Origin: Palsa-892 sp035556215
GTDB taxonomy: Bacteria; Pseudomonadota; Alphaproteobacteria; Rhizobiales; Xanthobacteraceae
NCBI GenBank assembly: GCA_035556215.1
Contig: DATMFI010000041.1
Coordinates: forward strand, 6,026 to 70,025
DNA: 64,000 nucleotides
Reading direction: 5' to 3'
A program made the position numbers and the translations under genes. The notes below the pieces were generated by a model that was not told the DNA's origin, searched no databases, and was given only the letters and a program-made list of their open reading frames with translations. Position 1 is the first letter of the stretch. Each line of letters opens with the position of its first letter. Positions 16,966 through 25,726 of this stretch are shown here, piece after piece.

Positions 16966-18516
16966 ATGTTTCCCCAAGATCATTTCCCCACCCAAGATCA
17001 TATCCCGCAGGCCACCCGTTCGAAACGCACCCGTTCGCTGCTGCTCGGCAGCGTGTTTGGCGTCGCCATTGCGGGCGCCGCCATCGGCCAGCTCGTCCTT
17101 CTCCCGTCTTCCACCACGCCCGCTTCCGCCCAGATTTCGACCGACCGTTCGGCGAGCCAGTATTCCTTCGCCGATGTCGTCGATCGCGTTCGCCCGGCCG
17201 TCGTCAGCGTCAAGGTCAAGGTGACGCAGCCGCAGACCATGTCGTTCAACGGCGAGGGGCTCGGCAGCGAAGACATGCCCCCCGAAATCAACCGCTTCCT
17301 GAAGCGCTTCTTCGGCAACCAGATGCCGAACGGCCGCGGCATGCCGAATGGCCGCCGCGTCACCGGCCAGGGCTCGGGCTTCTTTATTTCGGCTGACGGT
17401 TACATCGTCACCAATAACCACGTCGTCGAAAATGCGAGCGAAGTGGATGTCCAGACCGAAAATGGCAAGAACTACACCGCCAAGGTCATCGGCACCGATC
17501 AGCGCACCGATTTGGCGCTCCTGAAGATCGACGGTCACGGCGCGGACTTCCCTTGGGTCAAGCTTGCCGGCAATCCGCCGCGCGTCGGTGACTGGGTGCT
17601 CGCGGTCGGCAACCCGTTCGGCCTCGGCGGCACCGTCACCTCGGGTATCGTGTCCGCGCGCGGCCGCGACATTGGTGCGGCCGGCCCCGACGACTTCATC
17701 CAGATCGATGCCGCGGTGAACCGCGGCAACTCCGGCGGCCCGACCTTCAACCTCGCCGGTGAAGTGATCGGCGTGAACACCGCGATCGTCTCGCCGTCGG
17801 GCGGCAATGTCGGCATTGCGTTCGCCATCCCGTCCGAAACCGTCAGCCATGTCGTCACGTCGCTGAAGGAAAACGGCAAGGTCACGCGCGGTTATCTCGG
17901 CGTGAACATTCAGCCGGTGACGCCTGAGATCGCCGAAGGCCTCGGCATCAAGGAAACGCACGGTGCGCTCGTCTCCGACGCTCAGCCCGATACGCCTGCC
18001 GCGAAGGCTGGCATTAAGGCCGGTGACGTCGTGACGAAAGTGAACGGCGAGCAGGTCAAGGACGCACGCGATCTTTCCCGCCGCATCTCGTCGCTTGCGC
18101 CGGGCGCGAACGTCAAGATCACCGTGCTGCGTGACGGCAAAGAGCGCGAACTCAGCGTTTCGCTTGCGAAATTGCCGGATCGCCGCGCCGACAACAATTC
18201 GTCGCGCGGTGACGACAACGCGGATCAGACAGATCTGCCGCGTCTGGGCCTCAAGCTCGCGCCTGCCAACCAGGTGTCGGGTGCGGGCAAGGAAGGCGTC
18301 GTCGTCACCGATGTGGACGACTCCGGCCCTGCCGCCGAGCGCGGCATCCGGCCCGGCGACGTCATCCTCGAGGCCGGCGGCAAGCATGTTTCGTCGCCGT
18401 CCGAGCTGCGCGAGGCGCTGAACATCGCCCGCAAGGATGGCAAGAGCGTCGTTCTTCTCCGTCTCAAGAGCGGCGAGGGCAATCGTTTCGTGACCCTGCC
18501 GGTGAAGCAGGGCTGA
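16966..18516 (+). CDS. degP: Periplasmic Do-family serine protease/chaperone (DegP/DegQ-like)
   Basis: 516 residues. N-terminal membrane-anchor or signal segment (about 25-48), trypsin-like domain with triad His152 (Thr-Asn-Asn-His-Val-Val), Asp182 and Ser256 (Arg-Gly-Asn-Ser-Gly-Gly-Pro), then two PDZ domains (about 305-395 and 415-510). It degrades or refolds damaged envelope proteins. It starts with an ATG after a GGAGAG site and ends just before a clear terminator at 18572-18607. The order ccm-degP-response regulator-kinase-glnE is conserved in rhizobia. An asparagine/Gly-rich loop near residues 117-131 is the LA-loop region. Confidence 0.94.
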   Translation: MFPQDHFPTQDHIPQATRSKRTRSLLLGSVFGVAIAGAAIGQLVLLPSSTTPASAQISTDRSASQYSFADVVDRVRPAVVSVKVKVTQPQTMSFNGEGLGSEDMPPEINRFLKRFFGNQMPNGRGMPNGRRVTGQGSGFFISADGYIVTNNHVVENASEVDVQTENGKNYTAKVIGTDQRTDLALLKIDGHGADFPWVKLAGNPPRVGDWVLAVGNPFGLGGTVTSGIVSARGRDIGAAGPDDFIQIDAAVNRGNSGGPTFNLAGEVIGVNTAIVSPSGGNVGIAFAIPSETVSHVVTSLKENGKVTRGYLGVNIQPVTPEIAEGLGIKETHGALVSDAQPDTPAAKAGIKAGDVVTKVNGEQVKDARDLSRRISSLAPGANVKITVLRDGKERELSVSLAKLPDRRADNNSSRGDDNADQTDLPRLGLKLAPANQVSGAGKEGVVVTDVDDSGPAAERGIRPGDVILEAGGKHVSSPSELREALNIARKDGKSVVLLRLKSGEGNRFVTLPVKQG

Positions 18517-18571
18517 GCTTGGGTATCGGCGGCGTCTTCCCGTCGCCCCCCGTCGACCGCCGATGCCCCCT

Positions 18572-18607
18572 GGGCGGGAGGCTGAAAAGCTTCCCGCCCT
18601 GCTTTTT
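18572..18607 (+). terminator. Rho-independent terminator after degP
   Basis: A 12-base-pair stem (18572-18583 with 18588-18599, one G-T pair) is closed by a GAAA tetraloop and followed by a run of five T at 18603-18607. It lies 56 bases after the degP stop and shortly before the response-regulator start, separating the two transcripts. Confidence 0.85.
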
Positions 18608-18678
18608 CAAAGGCCGAAGCAATGCCTATGTTGATGACCAGTATCGGTAACGATTCTCCAGCCAGGGCAGAAAATGCC

Positions 18679-19359
18679 ATGCGATTGCTTGTCGTTGAAG
18701 ATGACCGCGATGCGGCGGGCTATCTGCGCAAGGCGTTCCGCGAAGCGGGCCATATCTGCGAAGTCGCGGGCGACGGCGAGGAGGGGCTGGCGCTCGCGCT
18801 TGATGGCGAATTCGACGTGCTCGTGATTGACCGCATGTTGCCAAAACGCGATGGCCTCTCGCTGATTTCCGAGGTCCGAAAACGCGGCGTCCTGACGCCG
18901 GTTCTGATTCTTTCGGCGCTCGGCCAGGTCGACGATCGCGTCACCGGCCTGCGCGCCGGCGGCGACGATTATCTTGCGAAACCCTATGCCTTCTCGGAAT
19001 TGCTGGCGCGGATCGAGTCGCTCGCCCGCCGCGTTGCACCGCAATCGGCCGACACTGTCTATCGCGTCGGTGATCTTGAGCTTGATCGCCTGTCGCATAC
19101 CGTTACGCGCGGCGGAAAGGAAATTCCCCTCCAGCCGCGCGAATTTCGCCTGCTCGAATACTTGATGCGCCACGCCGGTCACGTCGTGACTCGCACGATG
19201 TTGCTTGAGAATGTCTGGGATTATCATTTCGATCCGCAGACCAACGTGATCGACGTTCATGTCTCGCGTCTGCGCAGCAAGATCGACAAGGGCCACGACA
19301 GGCAATTGCTGCATACTGTGCGCGGCACCGGCTATATGATCCGGGAAAGCGGGAAATAG
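18679..19359 (+). CDS. OmpR-family response regulator
   Basis: 226 residues from ATG 18679, where the protein begins Met-Arg-Leu-Leu-Val-Val-Glu-Asp-Asp, the usual receiver start; in-frame ATGs at 18622 and 18631 would add up to 19 residues and are possible. Receiver with Glu7-Asp8-Asp9, Asp51 and a Lys-Pro near residue 100; winged-helix output domain about 125-222. Its presumed kinase is at 21364-22761 on the same strand, but two minus-strand genes lie between them. Usually these genes are adjacent, so the pair looks split by insertion. Confidence 0.85.
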   Translation: MRLLVVEDDRDAAGYLRKAFREAGHICEVAGDGEEGLALALDGEFDVLVIDRMLPKRDGLSLISEVRKRGVLTPVLILSALGQVDDRVTGLRAGGDDYLAKPYAFSELLARIESLARRVAPQSADTVYRVGDLELDRLSHTVTRGGKEIPLQPREFRLLEYLMRHAGHVVTRTMLLENVWDYHFDPQTNVIDVHVSRLRSKIDKGHDRQLLHTVRGTGYMIRESGK

Positions 19360-19360
19360 C

Positions 19361-19410
19361 GGCGCGTTTTCAAGCGAAGCGGGCGCCGGTTCGCGTTAAG
19401 AAAACGCGCA
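19361..19410. repeat. Intergenic palindromic repeat of a rhizobial type
   Basis: Perfect 10-base arms (GCGCGTTTTC at 19362-19371 and GAAAACGCGC at 19400-19409) enclose a GC-rich centre with AAGCGAAG and GGTTCGCG segments. I recognise this arrangement from many Bradyrhizobium/Rhodopseudomonas intergenic regions. It sits between the convergent response-regulator and SGNH genes. It has no T-run, so terminator function is uncertain. Confidence 0.6.
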
Positions 19411-19420
19411 AAATCAGAAA

Positions 19421-20137
19421 CTAGTCCAGCGTGATGCCCATCGTCAGCTGAACGATCTGCTTCATCATAACGGTGCCGAAGATCGTGCTGCCGTGGTGCG
19501 TGTCGTCCGGCCGCGCATCCGAATAAAGATCGGGCGTCAGGCCGTCCTCATGGGTAAAATCCGGAATGGGGATGATCGGAATTCCCATAGCGTTCAGCCT
19601 GCCGCCGATATAACGGCGATAGACCTGATCGACGGCGACCACGACGCCGGGCTCGATTGCATCGACCGCCGGGCCCTTTTTAAGAGGCTTCGGCGGCTCG
19701 GCGACGAGGATCATATAGCCTCGATCCTTGACCTCCTTCAGGATTTCCAGCGTTTTTCCGGCATGTTGCTCGGCCATGTGCTCGATCACGGCGTCGGAAA
19801 CGGGATGATGCGCTGGAAATTTTTCCGAGACTCGCCACGGGCAGAACTCCCGCCATGCAAGCTCGCGCCACAGGCCGGCGGTGTGAAGCGGCCCGGAAAA
19901 AACATATATGTCGTCGGGCTGATTGATTGTGTAATTGAGCGGCTGCTCCCAGGTGCAGACAGCCCTCAACCGAAGACCTTTTCCGATCTGGTTGATCCGC
20001 ACATTGCGCCAGTTCGGCGCCTGCCGGACATAGAAGTCGGCGTCGATACCGGCTCGCGCCATCGCTTCGTTGAGCGCCTGCTTGCCGCGGTGGAGCGGCG
20101 ACACGTGCGAGTCGCCGAAAACATGCAGCATCCTCAT
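19421..20137 (-). CDS. SGNH-hydrolase-like protein paired with GSCFA gene
   Basis: 238 residues. The start is set at 20137, where ATG overlaps the GSCFA stop (ATGA) and the protein begins Met-Arg-Met-Leu-His-Val-Phe-Gly-Asp-Ser-His. Gly-Asp-Ser-His gives the block I nucleophile (Ser10), and Asp-Asp-Thr-His-His near residues 211-215 supplies the C-terminal Asp/His pair of SGNH enzymes. No signal peptide is visible. It is probably an esterase or acyltransferase acting on a carbohydrate together with the upstream GSCFA protein; the substrate is unknown. The pair interrupts a two-component locus. Confidence 0.68.
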   Translation of the reverse strand: MRMLHVFGDSHVSPLHRGKQALNEAMARAGIDADFYVRQAPNWRNVRINQIGKGLRLRAVCTWEQPLNYTINQPDDIYVFSGPLHTAGLWRELAWREFCPWRVSEKFPAHHPVSDAVIEHMAEQHAGKTLEILKEVKDRGYMILVAEPPKPLKKGPAVDAIEPGVVVAVDQVYRRYIGGRLNAMGIPIIPIPDFTHEDGLTPDLYSDARPDDTHHGSTIFGTVMMKQIVQLTMGITLD

Positions 20138-21183
20138 CGCGTCAGATCCAGTTGCGACTCTTCGCAATGCTCGAAGCCGCGCTCGACGCGTGGCGCGGCG
20201 GACGCCGCAGCCTGTTCTTCCGCAACGCCATTATTTGAAAAGAAATGCTGCATGACGGTGGCAACGCCCGCGTCGCATACCGTGCGAAGGTCGGGGTTGT
20301 AGAACATGTGCCGCGCCGGCGGCCCCGTGATGATTTCGTAGGACGGAAAATAAAAGACGCCGGGAATATCGGCCGCGAGGTCGCCCGCAACCGCGCGAAG
20401 CACTGACTTCGAATAGGTCGTCGCCACCAGCACGTGATTGTCGGTCGCCGTCGCCGCGAGCGAAACCGGCGAGACGGTGAGAAGGACGCGCGCGTTTGGA
20501 TTGATCGCCCGCAACGCATCGACGAAATATCGCATATCCTCGTAAACATCGTTGTAGCGGAAGTTCACGAAGCGATAGCGTTCCGGATCGTAGCTGCCCG
20601 CGATTACGCCAGGTGCGATCGGATACACCGTGTCGTCAAGGTTGGAGACCCAGGCTTCCGTCAATCCGAGCGTGAAGACGAAGAGATCGAGATCGCTGAA
20701 CAGCGCGCGTACTCGCGCGAGATGAAGCGCGCGAAGGGCCGCAATCTCCTCCGCGGAGGAGGCGCCCGGCGGCTCGATGCCGGGGCGCAGCGCGTCGTAA
20801 TAGCGATTGCCCTTGGTCCAGATCGCATCCTGCGGCTTGCGCTTGCTGAAGGCTTCGTCGAATAGCTGGCGGAGTTGCCGCGCGGTGTAGATGTTGCCGT
20901 ATCGGCATGAAAACAAACCGTAGCCGAACCGCGCGCTTTCCTCTGCGCTTAAAAAAGATGGCCCCGGTTCGTAATCGAGATAGGGAAGGCCCCGCGACTT
21001 CAGGAATTTGCCGATGTGCTGCGCAAAGCAGCTTCCCGCGGTGGCAATTTTGCAGCCCTCAAGACCGGGCACTCCGTCGAACAAGCCGCTGATGTTGGTG
21101 ACGTGCTGCGCAGCCGCCGCCTTGCTCCAGAACGCGCGCTCTGGGCGGTCCGAATAGGGGTGCGGCGGATTTGACGAATGCAT
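20134..21183 (-). CDS. GSCFA-domain protein
   Basis: 349 residues. Ala-Thr-Ala-Gly-Ser-Cys-Phe-Ala (Ser51) is the signature that names the GSCFA family, an SGNH-like fold. Further family features are Phe-Thr-Leu-Gly-Leu-Thr-Glu-Ala-Trp, Leu-Thr-Val-Ser-Pro-Val and a Ser-Tyr-Glu-Ile-Ile motif. There is no signal peptide or membrane helix. These proteins are often near capsule or exopolysaccharide genes, though not here. The SGNH gene follows with a 4-base overlap. The upstream intergenic region (21184-21363) is shared with the divergent kinase gene. Confidence 0.85.
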   Translation of the reverse strand: MHSSNPPHPYSDRPERAFWSKAAAAQHVTNISGLFDGVPGLEGCKIATAGSCFAQHIGKFLKSRGLPYLDYEPGPSFLSAEESARFGYGLFSCRYGNIYTARQLRQLFDEAFSKRKPQDAIWTKGNRYYDALRPGIEPPGASSAEEIAALRALHLARVRALFSDLDLFVFTLGLTEAWVSNLDDTVYPIAPGVIAGSYDPERYRFVNFRYNDVYEDMRYFVDALRAINPNARVLLTVSPVSLAATATDNHVLVATTYSKSVLRAVAGDLAADIPGVFYFPSYEIITGPPARHMFYNPDLRTVCDAGVATVMQHFFSNNGVAEEQAAASAAPRVERGFEHCEESQLDLTR

Positions 21184-21313
21184 CGGTGATTCGCGCTATC
21201 TGCGATCACACCATCATAAATGCCCGTTATCCGCAACGCGGCCGCTCCTCCGCCGGCTCCGCATGAATATTTTGTCACTATGGGGGCTGCGGGCGGTCGC
21301 CTAAACTGCGGCC

Positions 21314-21367
21314 ATGAATAATTCTTCCGGCTTTCTATTCCCCGCCCCGGCAGCGTTCTCATCGTGA
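21314..21367 (+). other. Possible 17-codon leader ORF overlapping the kinase start
   Basis: An ATG at 21314 opens 17 codons ending in TGA at 21365-21367, which overlaps the GTG start of the kinase at 21364 (GTGA). The arrangement would allow translational coupling, but there is no strong ribosome site and it may be chance. Confidence 0.25.
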
Positions 21368-22761
21368 CCGCGCTCTCCAAGCTCCTCCGCACCACGGCGT
21401 TCAAGATCATCGCCGTCTATCTTCTGGTGTTCGCGCTGTTCGCGGCCGGCATCATCATCTATCTCGGCCTCCACACCCAGCAGCTCGTCTTCTCGCAGAT
21501 CACCGAGACGGTGGATGCCGAAGTACAGAGCCTGAACGAGCAATATCAGATCGGCGGTATCCGCCGCCTTGTCGATACGATCGAGCGCCGGGCGGCGCAG
21601 CCGGGCTCCAATCTTTATCTCGTTACGACCGCATCGGGCGACAAGCTCGCCGGCAATCTGAGCGAGATGCCCGACAGAGTCGTGCAGAACGAAGGCTGGT
21701 CGGAAATTCTGTATCGCCGCAGCGAGGACGCCAAAGGAGCGAAGCCGAGCCGCGCTGTGGTGCGTGTCTTCGCGATCCCCGGCGGCTTTCGCGTTCTCGT
21801 CGGCCGCGACTACGAGGAGCGCGATCGCCTGCGGCAAATTCTGGCGCAGCCGGCGCGCTGGGCGGTCGTGTTGATCGTTGTGATGGGCATTGCCGGCGGC
21901 GTGTTCATCGCGCGCCGCGTCTTGAAACGCATCGACGCAATGACCGCGACCAACGAGCGCATCATGGCGGGCGATCTCTCCGGGCGGCTTGCCGTCACCG
22001 GCTCGGGCGACGAGTTCGATCGTCTTGCCAATAGCCTGAACGTCATGCTCGAGCGTATCGAAGGCCTGATGGCCGGGCTCAAGCAGGTTTCCGACAACAT
22101 TGCACACGACCTCAAGACGCCGCTCACGCGCCTGCGCAATCGCGCGGAAGAAGCGTTGCGCAACGCCAGGAGCGAGGGCGATTATCGCGCGGCGCTTGAA
22201 TCGACGATTGAAGAATCCGACGGCTTGATCCGCACCTTCAACGCGCTTTTGATGATCGCGCGCGCCGAAGCGGGCGAGGCACGCGAAGGCATGGCCGAGT
22301 TCGACGCCTCGGAGGTCGCGCGTAGCGTTGCGGAGCTTTACGAGCCGCTTGCGGAAGAAAAGGGTCTGCGGCTCACGGTCGAAGCGCCGGAGGCTTTGCT
22401 GCTTCACGGCAATCGTGAACTGATCGGTCAGGCGCTCGCCAATCTTGTCGATAATGCCTTGAAATATGGCGTGCGCTCCACCGGCGAGGGCGACATTCGT
22501 ATCGAGGCAAAGCAGGCCGATGGCCGTGTTCTGCTGTCGGTAACCGATCGGGGCGCAGGCATTCCGGTGGCTGACCGGTCGCGCGTCGTCGAGCGTTTCG
22601 TGCGGCTTGAGACGAGCCGCTCGAAGCCGGGTGCCGGGCTTGGCCTCTCATTGGTCGCGGCTGTGGCGCATCTGCATGGCGGCGAACTATTGCTGGAAGG
22701 CAACGAGCCGGGACTGCGGGCGACACTTTCATTGCCGCAGCCTGCGGTCGAGAGGGCTTGA
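21364..22761 (+). CDS. Sensor histidine kinase, EnvZ/BaeS-like
   Basis: 465 residues starting at GTG. Membrane helices about 14-36 and 160-180 flank a periplasmic region of about 125 residues. A HAMP domain (about 182-235) is followed by Asn-Ile-Ala-His-Asp-Leu-Lys-Thr-Pro-Leu (His248) and ATP-binding boxes Asn-Leu-Val-Asp-Asn-Ala-Leu-Lys-Tyr, Asp-Arg-Gly-Ala-Gly-Ile and Gly-Ala-Gly-Leu-Gly-Leu-Ser. It probably phosphorylates the regulator at 18679-19359, from which it is separated by the SGNH/GSCFA genes. Envelope-stress sensing is suggested by the degP neighbourhood only. Confidence 0.85.
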   Translation: MTALSKLLRTTAFKIIAVYLLVFALFAAGIIIYLGLHTQQLVFSQITETVDAEVQSLNEQYQIGGIRRLVDTIERRAAQPGSNLYLVTTASGDKLAGNLSEMPDRVVQNEGWSEILYRRSEDAKGAKPSRAVVRVFAIPGGFRVLVGRDYEERDRLRQILAQPARWAVVLIVVMGIAGGVFIARRVLKRIDAMTATNERIMAGDLSGRLAVTGSGDEFDRLANSLNVMLERIEGLMAGLKQVSDNIAHDLKTPLTRLRNRAEEALRNARSEGDYRAALESTIEESDGLIRTFNALLMIARAEAGEAREGMAEFDASEVARSVAELYEPLAEEKGLRLTVEAPEALLLHGNRELIGQALANLVDNALKYGVRSTGEGDIRIEAKQADGRVLLSVTDRGAGIPVADRSRVVERFVRLETSRSKPGAGLGLSLVAAVAHLHGGELLLEGNEPGLRATLSLPQPAVERA

Positions 22762-22792
22762 CGCAACCGCTGTCGCCCCGCCACGCTAGGCT

Positions 22793-25726
22793 ATGTCCTT
22801 GCAAGGCCGTTCGATTTCCCCCCAACACGGATCGCTGGCTGCCGAGCTGCGGGAGGCACCGTGCCTCTCCGAGCCCGAGGCGGCGGCTCACCGGCTCGGC
22901 GAGTTCATCGCTGCCTCGGGCGAGGCAGGTAAGCGGCTTGCGAAACTTTGCGCGCGGCCGGAAACGAAGCAGGTGCTCGAGGGCATCGCAGAAGCATCGC
23001 CGTTCCTGTGGAGCATCGCCAGCGAAGACCCCGAACGCCTCGTCGCGCTTCTGCAGGATAACCCCGAGCGGCATTTCAGCGAGTTGATCGACAAGACGGT
23101 AGCCGGCGTGCGCGCAGCCGAAGACGACGCCGAGGTAATGCGTTTGCTGCGCAGGATGAAGCGCGAGGCGGCGCTCCTGATCGCTCTTGCCGATATCGGC
23201 GGCATCTGGCCGCTTGAGGAAATCACCGGCGCGATGACGAAAGTGGCTGACGCTGCCATTTCATCGGCGGTCGATTATCTGCTCGCGAAAGCGCAGAAGG
23301 CGGGTCAGCTCACGGATGCGACACATAGCGGCTACATCGTGCTCGCGATGGGGAAATACGGTGCGGCCGAGCTGAATTATTCGAGCGATATCGATCTCAT
23401 CGTATTGTTCGATCTCGCAAAGCCGATCCCTGAGAATATCGTGCCGCAGACTTTCTTCGTGCGGATGACGCGCGATCTTGTCCGCATTCTTCAGGAGCGC
23501 ACGGAGGACGGCTATGTCTTCCGCACCGACTTGCGGCTCCGTCCCGATCCGGGCTCGACGCAAATCGCGATGTCGACCGATGCCGCGTTCTCCTATTACG
23601 AACGCGAGGGCCAAACCTGGGAGCGCGCGGTTTATATCAAGGCGCGTGCGGCCGCTGGCGACATCGCCGCCGGTGAGCGGTTTCTGCGCGATCTCTATCC
23701 GTTTGTCTGGCGGCGCTATCTCGATCACGCGGCGATCGCTGATGTGCACGCCATGAAGCGGCAGATGCATGCCTTTCGCGGCCATGACGAGATTGCAGTC
23801 GAAGGGCACAACATCAAGTTGGGCCGCGGCGGCATCCGCGAGATCGAATTTTTCGTGCAAACGCAGCAACTCATTGCTGGCGGCCGGGCCCCGGATCTGC
23901 GCGGGCGCCAGACGCTGCCGATGCTCGATGCGCTGGTGGAAGCGCGCTGGATCGAGCCCGCGGTACGCGACGACCTTGCCGAATCCTATCGCTACCTGCG
24001 GCGGGTCGAGCATCGCCTGCAGATGATGGCGGACGAGCAGACGCATACGTTGCCCGCCGATCCGGCGGCGCTCGAGAAATTTGCGCGCTTTCTTGGTTAC
24101 CAAAATCGTCAAATCTTCGCGGACGAACTCGTCAGCCATCTCGCGCGCGTGCAGGAACATTACGGGCGCCTGTTCGAAGATGCACCGCCGCTCGCCAGCC
24201 GCTTCGGCGCGCTCACTTTCGAGGCGGGCAAAGAAAATCGCGAGACGCTCGATACGCTCGTGAAGATGGGCTTCGAGCCATTACCGGCTCACGCGATCAT
24301 CAGCGAATGGTTCAAGGGCGATTATTTCGCGCTTAAGCCCGAAGCGGCCCGCGCCGATCTCCAGACTATCCTTCCTGCGCTGCTCGATGCGCTTGCGCGC
24401 TCCGGCAGCGCCGACGCGGCATTGCTTGCCTGCGATCGCTTCTTCGCCGAGCTTGTCGAAGGCACGCGTATCTTTGCGGCGCTCCGCACACACCCCGATC
24501 TTGTCGAATTGCTGGCGCTCATTCTCGGCACCGCGCCGCGGCTTGGCGACATCGTCGCACGAACCCCGTCGTTGCTCGATGCGCTGCTGGATCCAGCGTT
24601 CTTCGGCACCATGCCCAGCGAAGCAGTGCTGACCGAACGGCTTAACGCGCTGCTCGCCGATGCCGCGACGGAGGAAGAGGTTTTCGATCGCTCGCGCCGT
24701 TTTGGCCGCGAACAGATGGTGTTGATCGGCGTTCGCATTCTGTCGGGCGTCGTTTCCGCCGGGAAGGCGGGCGACGCCTATGCGACGCTCGCCGATGTTC
24801 TGATTCGCGCGCTTCATCGTGAGACGGAAAAGCGCTTTGCCGAAACCTACGGTCACATGGCGGACTCGCAAACCGCGGTTCTTGCGCTCGGCAAGCTCGG
24901 CGGGCGCGAAATGACGGCGGGCTCCGATCTCGATCTTCTGCTGCTCTATCACTTCGATCCCGCGCATCCCGAATCCGATGGCCAGCGCAAGCTCGACGGC
25001 AGTCTCTATTACGCACGCTTCACCAAGCGGATGATCAGTTCGCTGACGACGCCGACCAACGAAGGCAAGCTTTACGACGTCGATATGCGCCTGCGGCCCT
25101 CGGGCCGTTCGGGGCCGGTCGCGACGTCGGTCGAGAGCTTCGCTGAATATCAGCGCAAGGAGGCCTGGACCTGGGAGCATATGGCGCTGACGCGCGCACG
25201 CGTCGTATCGGCGCCGCCTGCATTTCACGGCCAGATCGAGGCGTTGATCGGTGAAGTGCTCTGCACCAAACGCGACCCGAAGAAAATCGCGGCGGATATT
25301 CGCGAGATGCGCCTGCGCATCGCGCAGGACAAGGGCGAGGATAATCGCTGGGATCTGAAATATGCCGCCGGCGGCCTCGTCGATCTTGAGTTCATCGCGC
25401 AATATCTTTCGCTGGTTCACGCCGCGGACAGGCCTGAAATTCTCGACACCAACACGATGCGCGTGTTCGAGAAGGCGCAATCTTTCGGAATTTTAAGCGC
25501 CGCCGATGGCGAATTCCTGCGAAGCGCCACCAGGCTCTATCACGACCTCACGCAGATTCTCCGGCTCTGCCTGAGCGGGCCCTTCGTGCCGAAAGAGGCG
25601 GGGCCATCACTGCGCGCGCTTTTGGCCCGCGCCGGCGCCTTGCCGGATTTTTCCACGCTCGATGCACATCTGGGCGAAACGCAAACGCGCGTTCGCCGCA
25701 CTTTTGAAGCGATCGTAAAAATCTAG
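22793..25726 (+). CDS. glnE: Bifunctional glutamine synthetase adenylyltransferase/deadenylase
   Basis: 977 residues, the normal length. Two nucleotidyltransferase domains are evident: an N-terminal deadenylase half with Met-Gly-Lys-Tyr-Gly-Ala ... Ser-Asp-Ile-Asp-Leu near residues 185-205, and a C-terminal adenylylase half with Leu-Gly-Lys-Leu-Gly-Gly-Arg-Glu ... Ser-Asp-Leu-Asp-Leu near residues 700-715. It adjusts glutamine synthetase activity to nitrogen status under PII control. It follows the kinase gene by 31 bases and converges on the next kinase gene, overlapping it by 4 bases (25723-25726). Confidence 0.96.
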   Translation: MSLQGRSISPQHGSLAAELREAPCLSEPEAAAHRLGEFIAASGEAGKRLAKLCARPETKQVLEGIAEASPFLWSIASEDPERLVALLQDNPERHFSELIDKTVAGVRAAEDDAEVMRLLRRMKREAALLIALADIGGIWPLEEITGAMTKVADAAISSAVDYLLAKAQKAGQLTDATHSGYIVLAMGKYGAAELNYSSDIDLIVLFDLAKPIPENIVPQTFFVRMTRDLVRILQERTEDGYVFRTDLRLRPDPGSTQIAMSTDAAFSYYEREGQTWERAVYIKARAAAGDIAAGERFLRDLYPFVWRRYLDHAAIADVHAMKRQMHAFRGHDEIAVEGHNIKLGRGGIREIEFFVQTQQLIAGGRAPDLRGRQTLPMLDALVEARWIEPAVRDDLAESYRYLRRVEHRLQMMADEQTHTLPADPAALEKFARFLGYQNRQIFADELVSHLARVQEHYGRLFEDAPPLASRFGALTFEAGKENRETLDTLVKMGFEPLPAHAIISEWFKGDYFALKPEAARADLQTILPALLDALARSGSADAALLACDRFFAELVEGTRIFAALRTHPDLVELLALILGTAPRLGDIVARTPSLLDALLDPAFFGTMPSEAVLTERLNALLADAATEEEVFDRSRRFGREQMVLIGVRILSGVVSAGKAGDAYATLADVLIRALHRETEKRFAETYGHMADSQTAVLALGKLGGREMTAGSDLDLLLLYHFDPAHPESDGQRKLDGSLYYARFTKRMISSLTTPTNEGKLYDVDMRLRPSGRSGPVATSVESFAEYQRKEAWTWEHMALTRARVVSAPPAFHGQIEALIGEVLCTKRDPKKIAADIREMRLRIAQDKGEDNRWDLKYAAGGLVDLEFIAQYLSLVHAADRPEILDTNTMRVFEKAQSFGILSAADGEFLRSATRLYHDLTQILRLCLSGPFVPKEAGPSLRALLARAGALPDFSTLDAHLGETQTRVRRTFEAIVKI

